This document shows positions 15,786-23,757 of a stretch of 64,000 nt of DNA, one piece after another (the first letter of the stretch is position 1; every line of letters begins with the position of its first letter). The DNA comes from Candidatus Latescibacterota bacterium. Its GTDB lineage: Bacteria; Latescibacterota; UBA2968; UBA8231. The translations under genes were made by a program, and so were the position numbers. The notes beneath the pieces were generated by a model. The model was not told the origin of the DNA. It made no database searches and saw nothing but the letters and a program-made list of their open reading frames with translations. Location of the stretch: the NCBI GenBank assembly GCA_022820485.1, contig JAJEFJ010000008.1:1-64000 (forward strand), read 5' to 3'.

Positions 15786-17462
15786 TTAAAAAGGATTTGC
15801 GCCTAATTCGAGGAGAGCGTGCCCCTGCCCTTGGCGGACGACTAAGAGCTTGTTGGCGGGCACGTTCTCGATCGCGTAGGTGCTGCCGTTGGGATAGGTA
15901 ATTTCGACGCGGTTGATGGCCTGTGTCGCACCCAAGCCGAAGTGGACTCGTAGGTCGCTGTGCGAAAGGTAGCTGCCGGCGCCGTTGACCGTGCGCCACT
16001 GGCGCTTGCCGGCTGCTTGCAGACTGATGCGAGTGCCGATTCCGTCGCGATTGTCCTCGCGGCCAAAGACCTGTAGCACGAGATAATTGCTCGCATTCCC
16101 CCCATCGTTGCGCAACAGAGTTGGCGCGTCGTTGAGCTCGACGACGAATAGGTCGATATCGCCGTCGTCGTCGTAGTCGCCAAAGCTAGTGCCACGGCTG
16201 ACTTTGGCCTGCGCTAACCCGAGTCCGGCTGACACTGGGGCGAAGCGGCCGCCCTCGTTGCGGAAGAGTTGGTTGGGCTGGCGGTAGGTGGTGCCGGTTT
16301 CTGCTTGGTCAACCTGCGGATATACGTGGCCGTTGGCGACGAATAGGTCGAGGCGGCCGTCGTTGTCATAGTCGAAAAAGTGCGTTCCCCAACCCAACAT
16401 CTCTACTGTAGCCGCAGCGAGGCCAGCCGTGGTCGTGACATCGGAGAAACGCGCGCCGCCCTCATTGCGGTAGAGCGTATTGGTCTCGGTAAAAAAGTGG
16501 GTCACATACAGGTCTGGGTCGCCATCGTCGTCGTAGTCGCCAAAGTCCACGCCCATGCCGGCTTCGACGTCGCCGTCGCCGTTGTACGCTACCCCCGCGA
16601 TGAGAGCGACGTCTTGGAAGGTGCCGTCGCTTTGGTTTTGGAAAAGCACGTTGGGAGTCTCGTCGTTGGCGACAAAGAGGTCGGAGTCGCCATCGGAATC
16701 GTAGTCGACCGGCACCACGCCCAAGCCGTAATAGCGGTTGGCGGCCGCCACGCCGGACGCTTGGGTGACGTCGGTAAACGCGCCATCGCCCTCGTTGCGG
16801 TAGAGCACATCCGGCGCGCCGACTAAGCCTTTGGGACCGCAATAGACTTGGAGGCCGCTGAAAAAGGTGCAGAGCTTGGGCGTAGCCGGTAGGTGCTCGG
16901 CGTCGAAGACGACGTAGTTGGCCACGTAGAGGTCGAGGTCCCCATCGCGGTCGTAGTCGAAAAAGGCCGCGCTGGCGCTGTATTGGTCGCCGCCAACGCC
17001 CGCTGCTTGGGTCGCATCGGCAAAGCGGTCGCCGCCGCGATTGCGATAGAGTACGTTGGCTCCGTAGTTGGTCACGTAGAGGTCCGGGCGGTTGTCGTTG
17101 TCGATGTCGCCCACGGCTACGCCCCCTCCCCAACCAGCGTCGCCGACTCCAGCTTCTTGGGTGATTTCCACAAATGTGCCATCGCCGCGATTGCGGTAGA
17201 GCGCGTTGCCCGGCCCCGAGCGGTCGCGGTATGTAGCAAAGGTGGCCCCATTAACTATGTAGAGGTCGAGGTCGCCGTCGGAGTCGTGGTCGAAGAAGGC
17301 CGCGCCGCTGCCGTGGGATTCTAGGATGTAGTGCTTTTCTGGCCCGCCAAATACATTGCGGTAAGTGATGCCGGCGGCGGCGGTTTGGTCGCTAAATTGG
17401 GGCTGGGCGCGCAGGGGGAGGGCGCATAGCAGCGCGGCGCAAAATAGCGGAAAGACGCGCAA
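15786..17462 (-). CDS. Secreted FG-GAP/VCBS repeat protein with an ASPIC/UnbV C-terminal domain
   Basis: A 558-residue exported protein. The signal peptide (MRVFPLFCAALLCALPLRAQ) has no lipobox. Residues about 25-440 are FG-GAP units with DxDxDG calcium loops (FFDHDSDGDLDLYIVNG, DYDSDGDSDLFVANDE), predicted to form a propeller. The C-terminal part (LVLQVFGREDNRDGIGTRIS, YLSHSDLRVHFGLG, INRVEITYPNGS) is an ASPIC/UnbV domain. The family is abundant in Planctomycetes, Latescibacteria and related groups and is thought to act at the cell surface, but no biochemical role is established. It is a shorter relative of the protein at 11535-13814. The HEAT-repeat lipoprotein lies 77 bases upstream on the same strand. 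Confidence 0.88.
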   Translation of the reverse strand: MRVFPLFCAALLCALPLRAQPQFSDQTAAAGITYRNVFGGPEKHYILESHGSGAAFFDHDSDGDLDLYIVNGATFATYRDRSGPGNALYRNRGDGTFVEITQEAGVGDAGWGGGVAVGDIDNDNRPDLYVTNYGANVLYRNRGGDRFADATQAAGVGGDQYSASAAFFDYDRDGDLDLYVANYVVFDAEHLPATPKLCTFFSGLQVYCGPKGLVGAPDVLYRNEGDGAFTDVTQASGVAAANRYYGLGVVPVDYDSDGDSDLFVANDETPNVLFQNQSDGTFQDVALIAGVAYNGDGDVEAGMGVDFGDYDDDGDPDLYVTHFFTETNTLYRNEGGARFSDVTTTAGLAAATVEMLGWGTHFFDYDNDGRLDLFVANGHVYPQVDQAETGTTYRQPNQLFRNEGGRFAPVSAGLGLAQAKVSRGTSFGDYDDDGDIDLFVVELNDAPTLLRNDGGNASNYLVLQVFGREDNRDGIGTRISLQAAGKRQWRTVNGAGSYLSHSDLRVHFGLGATQAINRVEITYPNGSTYAIENVPANKLLVVRQGQGHALLELGANPF

Positions 17463-17539
17463 GGCTTAGATGCTGTGTGAAAGTGCCCAGTCGGCTATCC
17501 GCAGATAAATGCAGATGAACGCAGGGGCGAAGGGAGTTA

Positions 17540-18358
17540 TCACGGGGCGACCGCGTAGTTTAGACCCGTGAGCAAGTGCAATGCTTCTTTGGCGGCCTCG
17601 TGGTCGGGACCTTCGCGCTCGGCGAACATGCGCTCTAGCGGCCTCACAGCCGTGGTGTCGCCGATGCGGCCGAGGGTGCGGGCGCTTTCTGCGCGGACCC
17701 AGATGTTGTCGTCGGTCAAGGCGAGGCACAGCGCGTCGAGCGCACGATGCGTCCGGTGGTGTCCCAATAGCTGCGCGGCGATGTAGCGCACCGTGTCGTC
17801 GCGGTCGCGGAGCGCGTCGAGGGCCGCGGCTTCGGACGCTGGCGTCCACAGAAACTGCAGCGCGGCAAGGGCCTGTCGGCGCACCGAGGGAATAGTATCC
17901 GCCAAGGCGCGCACCAGAGAAGGCACTGCCGTGGTGTCGCGGAGATTGCCCAAACTCCAAGCTGCTGCCCCGCGCACCTCGGGGACCGAGTCGTCGGCGA
18001 GGACGCTAGCTAAGGCTGTGTGGAGGCGGGGGTCGTCGAGTTGGCCAAGGGCGCGGACGGCCTGTTCGCGGACATAGCGGTTGTCGTCGCGGAGGAGCGA
18101 TTTGAGGAAGGGGGTGGCGCGCGGGTCGCCGATTTGGCCGAGGATTTGGGCGGTAATGTAGCGCAGGCTATCGCTGCCAGCGGCCGCGCGGTCCAGCAAA
18201 GGCTCGACGGCCGCGCCGCCTAGTTGCACTAAGGCATGGCTAGCGTCGAGGCGGACTTGACGCCGCGAATCGGCGAGTTGGTCGATGTAGTACTCGGCCT
18301 GTTGTGCGGCGCAGCTCAATAGGCCGGCGCAGAGGGTTGCTAGGGCGAGCTTGGACAT
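17540..18358 (-). CDS. HEAT-repeat (PBS lyase-like) lipoprotein
   Basis: A 272-residue lipoprotein: MSKLALATLCAGLLSC gives the lipidated Cys at residue 16. The rest is seven or eight HEAT-like helical repeats of about 31 residues. Each has the pattern of a short conserved run plus aVraaAarALGqigD, for example VRREAVRAL-type segments YVREQAVRALGQLDDPRLHT, VRGAAAWSLGNLRDTTAVPS and VRAESARTLGRIGDTTAVRP. These repeats form a superhelix for protein-protein contacts and resemble phycobilisome-lyase repeats, without lyase activity implied. It probably works with the FG-GAP protein encoded next. A long stem-loop separates it from the upstream DUF4159 operon. Confidence 0.85.
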   Translation of the reverse strand: MSKLALATLCAGLLSCAAQQAEYYIDQLADSRRQVRLDASHALVQLGGAAVEPLLDRAAAGSDSLRYITAQILGQIGDPRATPFLKSLLRDDNRYVREQAVRALGQLDDPRLHTALASVLADDSVPEVRGAAAWSLGNLRDTTAVPSLVRALADTIPSVRRQALAALQFLWTPASEAAALDALRDRDDTVRYIAAQLLGHHRTHRALDALCLALTDDNIWVRAESARTLGRIGDTTAVRPLERMFAEREGPDHEAAKEALHLLTGLNYAVAP

Positions 18359-18372
18359 GGGCGACTTAAGTG

Positions 18373-18411
18373 AAAGCAGGTGTCGAGAATTGGAAACCTG
18401 ACACCTGCTTT
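18373..18411 (-). terminator. Inverted repeat, probable terminator of the DUF4159 operon
   Basis: A 12-base perfect stem, AAAGCAGGTGTC with GACACCTGCTTT, with a 15-base loop. It sits about 20 bases after the DUF4159 stop on the minus strand. The run of T after it is short (CTTTCACTT), so termination may be partial; the stem itself is certain. Confidence 0.55.
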
Positions 18412-18433
18412 GAAATTGGCTTTGTAGGAAAGC

Positions 18434-19627
18434 CTAGTTGACCATCTGCATAAGGCGTTGGGTAATCGACCCCTCCTGCGTCAGGGCGTAGATGATGATG
18501 TTGACCGCTAGTTGTAGCTGGCGCGTCGAGTCCCCGGCACGTGTGTCGTTTTGCCAGCCCCAGCCGCCGTCGCCGGGTGTGACGCTCACCAGCCGACCTT
18601 TGATGTAATGGCCACGCAGATAATTCCAGGGCCTGACGCCTAACTTACCCTGTCCCAACGAGGGACTATAGCCAAAAGGCATGCCCCCATCTAAGTCGAA
18701 GAAGGCAGTATAGACGGGATGATCCTCTGGCAGGCGCTCAGACCAGAAGTCCTTACCGTGGACTAGGCCGCCGTACTTTTCCAGTGCTTCGCCGTGGAGC
18801 CCGCCGAACGTAAAACCACCCGACATTAGGTAGTGGGCTAGGTTGGCCATTTCGGTTTCGTTGGGCCCGCCATACGGGTAGATGATGGGTATTTCCATCA
18901 GGCTCGGGTCATCGTACGTGACACGGCCGAGGAATTCGGCCTTGAGCCCGGTGTATTCGTTGACCACATCGCGCAGCCGGTCGAGGGTTTGGGTGTTGAG
19001 TCCAGCGTTGCCGGATAATGCCCGCCCAGACACGACTGAGGCAAACTTGACAAAGCCCTTGATGGCCTGCTTGTCCGTGGCGTCTTGGACGATAATGGCG
19101 CGGTAGCGGCCGGTGTCCATGTTGTTGACGTCGAGCATCTCTAGGCCCATGTCGATTTTGTGCTCGGAGGTGCGGGTGCTAGTCACGGCTGCGGCCGTTA
19201 GCTTAGGCTCGATAGTCATAGTACTCGTCGGGCTGAAGGCGGATTGCCCGGACAGGCGAATCCCCGAGCCACCGACACCGGCGATTAGGCTGCGGGTGTT
19301 GAATGAGGCCGTGGCCTGTACTTGATCCATACGCGCTTGTGCGAGTTGGACTTCGCGGCGTGCGAGCTGACGCTTGGGCTGGGGGATTTTTCGCAGTTCT
19401 AACGGCTTAGTCAGCCGTGGCTCGCGCTTGATAAACTTGGTCGTCAAAGGCCGGGGTGCCTTCTGCTCGGCCTCCTGAAAGGGGTTGATCGCCACGACGA
19501 TGAGCAGGAGGGCCGCAGCAGAGCCTAGGGCAATAAAGAAGCCCCGGCGCAAGCGGCGGACTAAGCTGTCGAGGTCGAAGTCCTGCGTGGGCGAAGCGAA
19601 GCGCGTGGAGACCCATTTTTTGCTCAT
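18434..19627 (-). CDS. DUF4159 domain protein with a membrane anchor
   Basis: A 397-residue protein with one N-terminal membrane span (about 31-49, FFIALGSAAALLLIVVAIN). A basic, proline-rich stretch follows (KAPRPLTTKFIKREPRLTKP), which recalls the periplasmic linker of TonB-like proteins, then a coiled segment. The C-terminal half is DUF4159: LGRVTYDDPSLMEIPIIYPYG, GGFTFGGLHG, HPVYTAFFDLDGG and a closing NIIIYALTQEGSITQRL. DUF4159 has a glutamine-amidotransferase-like fold but no known activity and is common in gliding or predatory lineages. Its ATG overlaps the stop of the upstream gene by 4 bases, so the two are a coupled pair. Confidence 0.8.
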   Translation of the reverse strand: MSKKWVSTRFASPTQDFDLDSLVRRLRRGFFIALGSAAALLLIVVAINPFQEAEQKAPRPLTTKFIKREPRLTKPLELRKIPQPKRQLARREVQLAQARMDQVQATASFNTRSLIAGVGGSGIRLSGQSAFSPTSTMTIEPKLTAAAVTSTRTSEHKIDMGLEMLDVNNMDTGRYRAIIVQDATDKQAIKGFVKFASVVSGRALSGNAGLNTQTLDRLRDVVNEYTGLKAEFLGRVTYDDPSLMEIPIIYPYGGPNETEMANLAHYLMSGGFTFGGLHGEALEKYGGLVHGKDFWSERLPEDHPVYTAFFDLDGGMPFGYSPSLGQGKLGVRPWNYLRGHYIKGRLVSVTPGDGGWGWQNDTRAGDSTRQLQLAVNIIIYALTQEGSITQRLMQMVN

Positions 19628-20739
19628 AGTGACCTCCTCAAAGGGCGTTTGGGGGAAATGACTCGGTCTTGGACTTGTAGGCCATCTCCGCGTTTTTTGA
19701 GCTTCTTGTCGAGCTTGCGCAGCCGAGCGATGGCCATGGTGGAATCTACGTCAACCACCTCTATTTGCCCCACTTTCTGCTCTGATGGCCTAGGCCGCCA
19801 CACGTCGAACCGCATTCGCTTTGTCAGCCCGTGCTGCGCCCCGATGTTTAGCTGGACGTGGGGCTTGCCTTTGCGTTCGGGCAAGACGGCTGCTATGCGG
19901 CCCTCTAGCGGCAAATTCGCGTCTAGGTCGGGGGCTAGATTATCCGCCAGCCCCTTTAACACCCCGCGAGCAGTGGCGAGATCGCTACTGGGATTAGAGA
20001 CGAACCAGCGCTCGGCGACGTTGAGTGCGCGTTCTGTGGCGGGATCGGCCATTTGCAAGCGAAGCAGATCGGCTAGAAAAGCCTGCGTCAAACCGGGATG
20101 GGATGCGCCCGGATATTTCCATGTATTATAAAGGAATAGCTGTTGGTCATAAGGTATCACGGCCGAGGAGTCGCGCAAGTCCGACCAGAACACCTTGTCG
20201 CGGTGTAGATCCTTTAGCTCGACTTCGAGTTGACAGACAATGGAGGGCAGCGAAATGACCTCGTAAGACTGATCTTCGCTTGGGCCGCCATCGTCTAATA
20301 GGCGCAAATTGTCGGAGTAGTGAATGACTTGATTGTGGTATGTTTTATGGGCTTTGTTGAAAGTGAAATGAGCGATGTAATCGATGGATTCTTGCCCGGT
20401 GGGGTCGCGGGCCTCGCGGATGCTCGGCAAGCGCACGACGCGAAAGCGGCCCAAGTCGGTAAAGACATCTCTGATTGTGCGCTCGATTTCCAGCATCAGG
20501 CGGGGATGCTGCTCGGCGAGATGGATGGGCAGGAGCTCTTGCTCGACGAGATTGGTAAAGACCAAGCCGATGGTGTAGATGTGGGGCTGGGCGTTGGCTG
20601 GCTGGCCACCGAATACGAGAGCCAATCCAATAAGGGAAAGAGATTTCACGAAGTTGAATATGCGCTCGCGGTCAAGCCTTCGCTCGATGCGATCTAAGCG
20701 TTTGGACAACTTAAGTAGCTCGGAGGATCCACTAGGCAT
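19624..20739 (-). CDS. Exported protein of unknown function, partner of the DUF4159 gene
   Basis: A 371-residue protein. A basic, helical N-terminus (about 28 residues) leads into a hydrophobic segment ending in an ANAQ-like signal-peptidase site (about 29-51), so the mature protein is periplasmic. The middle region is unfamiliar, rich in aromatic residues and without clear motifs. The last 110 residues (GRIAAVLPERKGKPHVQLNI, then RMRFDVWRP, VGQIEVVDVDSTMAIARL) resemble the C-terminal beta domain of FlgT- or CsgG-associated proteins; that comparison is from memory and uncertain. The pair overlaps by the sequence ATGA. The next upstream gene is a broken Rpn nuclease 48 bases away that looks unrelated. 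Confidence 0.6.
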   Translation of the reverse strand: MPSGSSELLKLSKRLDRIERRLDRERIFNFVKSLSLIGLALVFGGQPANAQPHIYTIGLVFTNLVEQELLPIHLAEQHPRLMLEIERTIRDVFTDLGRFRVVRLPSIREARDPTGQESIDYIAHFTFNKAHKTYHNQVIHYSDNLRLLDDGGPSEDQSYEVISLPSIVCQLEVELKDLHRDKVFWSDLRDSSAVIPYDQQLFLYNTWKYPGASHPGLTQAFLADLLRLQMADPATERALNVAERWFVSNPSSDLATARGVLKGLADNLAPDLDANLPLEGRIAAVLPERKGKPHVQLNIGAQHGLTKRMRFDVWRPRPSEQKVGQIEVVDVDSTMAIARLRKLDKKLKKRGDGLQVQDRVISPKRPLRRSL

Positions 20740-20786
20740 TGGGTCAATAGGCTTTGATAAATCACAACTGACGTTGCACAGTGCCT

Positions 20787-21664
20787 CTACTCGGCTTCGT
20801 CTAGCAGGAGCCTAAAGGCTCCGAGGCTGGGCACCTGTAGGGCCGCCCGAAACAACTGCTTGAGACGCGGCGCATCGTCGATGGTCGCAAGGCGACTGGC
20901 TAACGGGGCGACTTCCTCTCGCTGAAAGCGCAGTTCCAACACTTCTTGGATACTCTCGCGGATGCCTTGCTCAATGCCCTGCTCAAGGGCCTTCTCCGTG
21001 AAATACTGCACAATTGACGATTCGTACATGGTCTCCTCCGAAAGGATGGTCCTAATCGTTTCTGATTTATACGCTAATCCGCTCAAAATGGCAAGATCGG
21101 CCAGATAATATTGGCCTTGCGGGTTTCGTCCATGGGCACCTGCTGCGCCCGGTGGATGCACTGGCGCAACCACGACTCGGCATCCACCCCCGCTGGCCGC
21201 TGCATCAACGGCGCAAACGGCAGCAAGCCCGAAGGCCCCGCCGTGAGAATGCCTTGACCATCTACCTCACTCAGCCGAATCACGCGGTATTGCACCAACA
21301 CGCGAAAGCCGTGCCGCTGTTGGGTATAATATCCCGGATCGCTGCGGCCAGCGTTGGGACGCAAATAGATGACGTTGGAATAGATCGGCAGGCCGTGCTG
21401 CTCAATGCTGCGGCCGATATAGCCAGCCATGCGGCGGGGCATGGGCGGGCTACTGTCGGTGGTTTGGAACTCGTGATGGACCAACGCCTCCTCGTCGTTG
21501 ATTTGCACGCGGATGAGGCTGTCGGTGCGATGGGTTTCGATGGTGGTTTGCTCGGTTTCTACAACGTCGAGGACTTCGACGTTGTCTTGCTGGAGTGCGA
21601 AGCGGGCGAAGTCTTGGGGGTAGGTGTGGATCAGGTGCTTAGCGATGGTATCGAATTCGGCCAT
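20787..21664 (-). pseudogene. Rpn-family (PD-(D/E)XK) nuclease/transposase-like gene, frameshifted
   Basis: Two overlapping frames together make one protein of about 290 residues. The first (21664 to 21083) has the N-terminal nuclease part: DSLIRVQINDEEALVHHEFQ carries the family's E-x-Q/K-type core, and YIGRSIEQHGLPIYSNVIYL follows. It ends at VPMDETRKANIIWPILPF. The second frame carries the expected sequel YLADLAILSGLAYKSETI, then a charged helical tail with EQGIEQGIRES and a C-terminal LLDEAE. The switch falls at about 21095-21115 (minus-strand AAGGCCAATATTATCTGG), where loss or gain of one base restores the family. Intact Rpn proteins promote RecA-independent recombination and many are anti-phage or selfish elements. 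This copy is dead unless the break is a sequencing error. Confidence 0.75.
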
Positions 21665-22015
21665 GGGCGGTGCCTTGGGTTGCGGGTGGGATGGTACTCA
21701 CAACAGGCAAGAATCGTGCCAAGGCGTCGGCTCAGAGGGAGGAGGGGGCTAGGAGGGGCTGGAGTGTAGCGGAAAGGATACAGCGATGGGAAGTTGAGGG
21801 CAAAGCTGCATAACATCAGATTCATAAGAAGCTATCTAAAGACTAGGGTGTGCTCTGCCTTGCAAAGCAGTCCAGTAGGGGTTTTCAGACAGCCTCTGGG
21901 AAAACGACACAAACAGGCCAGAACGTTTTGAGTGAACGGCTGGCTTCTCTATTTAGAAACCATCCGCTCACTATTTGCCACAGATGCTTCTAATTGCTCA
22001 AATCCGTAGAAAGTA
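21665..22015. other. Non-coding gap between the Rpn pseudogene and the peptide cassette
   Basis: I see no credible gene in either direction here. The composition is AT-richer than its surroundings. Small imperfect repeats (for example AAACCATCCGCTCACT compared with the hairpin just downstream) are visible but I cannot interpret them. It probably holds the Rpn gene's promoter on the minus strand. Confidence 0.5.
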
Positions 22016-22047
22016 AACGGGTGGTTCCCTATTGAAAACCACCCGTT
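22016..22047 (-). terminator. Terminator of the cysteine-rich peptide operon
   Basis: The 11-base stem AACGGGTGGTT/AACCACCCGTT with a 10-base loop lies 11 bases after the peptide gene's stop on the minus strand and is followed by TACTTTC. The stem is strong and the T-run short. Confidence 0.7.
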
Positions 22048-22057
22048 GCTTGTTTGG

Positions 22058-22396
22058 CTAAGGGTTACAAGTAGGTGTACCATCACTACAAAAGCATTTA
22101 CAATGATTGCCACAGGTGGCGTACTTGGGACAACCGTACACAGTTATACAACGGTACCCACAATCAGAGGTGCCTCCAATAGAACCACAATAATGCTCGT
22201 CAGCCCGGACGGTCTCCGGTGCCCCCAATAGGGCCGCACCTACCATTAGCACTCCAACCGTCCAAGCTACCGGCAACCCGCGACGGGAGCTTATGAACCC
22301 CGACTCATTAGCCAAAAATGGCTGGACGATCCCCGATTCGCTCGTCAGCAGCCGATGGATAAAGGCCAATACGAAATTCAAAGCGTAAAGCAGCAT
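22058..22396 (-). CDS. Secreted cysteine-rich small protein (nine Cys), possible modified peptide
   Basis: A 112-residue protein I do not recognise. It has two hydrophobic segments: residues 1-17, and a Tat-like leader SSRRGLPVAWTVGVLMVGAA (about 36-55) ending at a probable ETVRA-D cleavage site near residue 66. The mature part is about 47 residues with nine cysteines (patterns YCG, DCGYRC, YGCP, TCGNHCKCFC, PTCN). It has few charges and no tryptophan, so it should be disulfide- or metal-stabilised outside the cytoplasm. AAGGAG eight bases before the ATG fixes the start. It ends a run of redoxin, small membrane protein and A24-like peptidase genes, which may process it. The leader recalls the methylamine dehydrogenase light chain, but without Trp no TTQ cofactor can form. 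Confidence 0.7.
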   Translation of the reverse strand: MLLYALNFVLAFIHRLLTSESGIVQPFLANESGFISSRRGLPVAWTVGVLMVGAALLGAPETVRADEHYCGSIGGTSDCGYRCITVYGCPKYATCGNHCKCFCSDGTPTCNP

Positions 22397-22434
22397 AATC
22401 TGCTCCTTGATTAAAGGTTGATAATTTGCGAACG

Positions 22435-22466
22435 CGCCTTCAGGAAGCTAAGTCGCACCGAAGGCG
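22435..22466 (-). promoter_or_regulatory. Stem-loop between the peptidase and peptide genes
   Basis: A 7-base stem CGCCTTC/GAAGGCG with an 18-base loop lies in the 116-base leader of the cysteine-rich peptide gene. It could protect the downstream mRNA or uncouple peptide expression from the peptidase. Pairing is visible; the function is inference. Confidence 0.35.
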
Positions 22467-22512
22467 GACTGCAGGGCGAACACTCCCTTCCTTTCTCTTT
22501 TGTGAAAAGATA

Positions 22513-23574
22513 TCACCCTCTGAGCCACTCTATCAGTCGGGTAAGCGGCAATACCGTATTACCAGCGAAAATAGCCGTCAACATGGCACCGCCGACTATA
22601 AAGGGCACAAATGGAAATGGATGTTCCAACGTCAGCGTGTCTCCGCTAGGCAAGCGGCCTTCGCCAGCCAGCTTGCGTAGGCGAGTGACCTGATTCTCCG
22701 AAAGAGGAGTACCCGACTCACACAACAGTTCCTCTTCTGGCCCCTGTAGCGTGTCGTGCGGGATCGCGCCCGGTCGAATCTCGCCTAGCGGGAACGCCTG
22801 CACAAAGCCTCGGCTGTGCCAATGCCGCAGCCGTAAATACCCCAATTCAAGCAGCCACAGTGCCCCCCAGAGAAAAAAATACGGCCATTTTCCGTCAGCA
22901 ACCCAGACCAAGTAGAGTAACGAGAGCGCCCCCGGCCATAGCACCACTGGCCAGTATTTCTCCTCCAACCCCCATTCCAGCAGCCGATAGCCGATCACAA
23001 TGACCACCAGCACTTCCAAATGGCTAAGCGGCCTGTTCAACACCATCATGGGAATCCACAACACCCATCCCAACAGCGCGGCCAAGGCCCAAGCAGCCAG
23101 CCCAAAATGACGCATGCTTGGGCGACCCTGCGCCTCTACTTGCTTCCAGTCTCTCCGCGAAAAGGATATGACCAGCAGGATCAGCAGGTAACACCAAAGA
23201 GCATTTATCAGCAGTGCCGGAGTTGTAGAATGCAGGGAAAGGGGGTCCACGGTAGGGCACAAGGTCGGCGGCAACGCCGCGCTAGCCGCCCAAAAGAGCT
23301 TGGCATCCCCCGGAGCCCATAAGCCTACTAAGGTCAGCGTCACCACAAGGACCAAACTAGTCAGCAGAACCCATCCTATTTGCGCCAGCGTGGTTTCCCC
23401 TAATAGCAGCATCAGACTCTGCCCCAATAGCCCAACCGCAAGCAACGCAACGGTACAGCGATTGGGCACTCGCCGCACTGTTAGGTCGGTATAGCTGACG
23501 TATATACCGATCCCTAGCAAGGCGGAGAGCATGAGCCACTCTACCCAAAACACCGGATCAAAAAAGAAGTTCAT
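22513..23574 (-). CDS. A24-type prepilin peptidase-like membrane protein
   Basis: A 353-residue protein with about seven or eight membrane spans. The two aspartates of the A24 aspartyl peptidases are placed as expected: YTDLTVRRVPN (Asp about residue 30, matching D-x-x-x-R-x-I/V-P-N) and GLWAPGDAKLF (Asp about 91, matching G-x-GD-x-K-L). Those enzymes cut type IV prepilin leaders just inside the membrane. The length exceeds the roughly 160-residue minimal core; the extra C-terminal part carries more spans and a soluble tail that looks like a regulatory or substrate-binding addition. No pilin or pilus ATPase gene is nearby. It starts 3 bases after the preceding 59-residue gene. Its substrate may be the cysteine-rich protein encoded next; that is inference. 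Confidence 0.75.
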   Translation of the reverse strand: MNFFFDPVFWVEWLMLSALLGIGIYVSYTDLTVRRVPNRCTVALLAVGLLGQSLMLLLGETTLAQIGWVLLTSLVLVVTLTLVGLWAPGDAKLFWAASAALPPTLCPTVDPLSLHSTTPALLINALWCYLLILLVISFSRRDWKQVEAQGRPSMRHFGLAAWALAALLGWVLWIPMMVLNRPLSHLEVLVVIVIGYRLLEWGLEEKYWPVVLWPGALSLLYLVWVADGKWPYFFLWGALWLLELGYLRLRHWHSRGFVQAFPLGEIRPGAIPHDTLQGPEEELLCESGTPLSENQVTRLRKLAGEGRLPSGDTLTLEHPFPFVPFIVGGAMLTAIFAGNTVLPLTRLIEWLRG

Positions 23575-23577
23575 GCT

Positions 23578-23757
23578 CTATCCCTTCCCTGCCGAGCGGC
23601 TGTCCGCTGCCTGCGTTGCTTCAGGTGGTGACTCAGCTTCTTGGCCGCTGGACTGCTGAAGCAGCGAAAATTCTGGATCCTCTGCAGTCGCCAGAATGCC
23701 CAACAGCACGAGCCCAACGATGAGGCCAATGACGTGAAACCGATACGGTCGAACCAC
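23578..23757 (-). CDS. 59-residue single-span membrane protein
   Basis: A short gene starting with GTG at 23757; its first base is shared with the TAG stop of the redoxin gene (TAGTG). It ends 3 bases before the A24-like peptidase ATG. The product has a basic N-terminus (VRPYRFHV), one membrane span (about 9-24, VIGLIVGLVLLGILAT) and a hydrophilic tail rich in Glu, Gln, Ser and Ala. Coupling at both ends and an intact frame in a tightly packed operon are the case for it being real. I do not recognise the family. It could be a small partner subunit of the redoxin or the peptidase. Confidence 0.6.
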   Translation of the reverse strand: MVRPYRFHVIGLIVGLVLLGILATAEDPEFSLLQQSSGQEAESPPEATQAADSRSAGKG

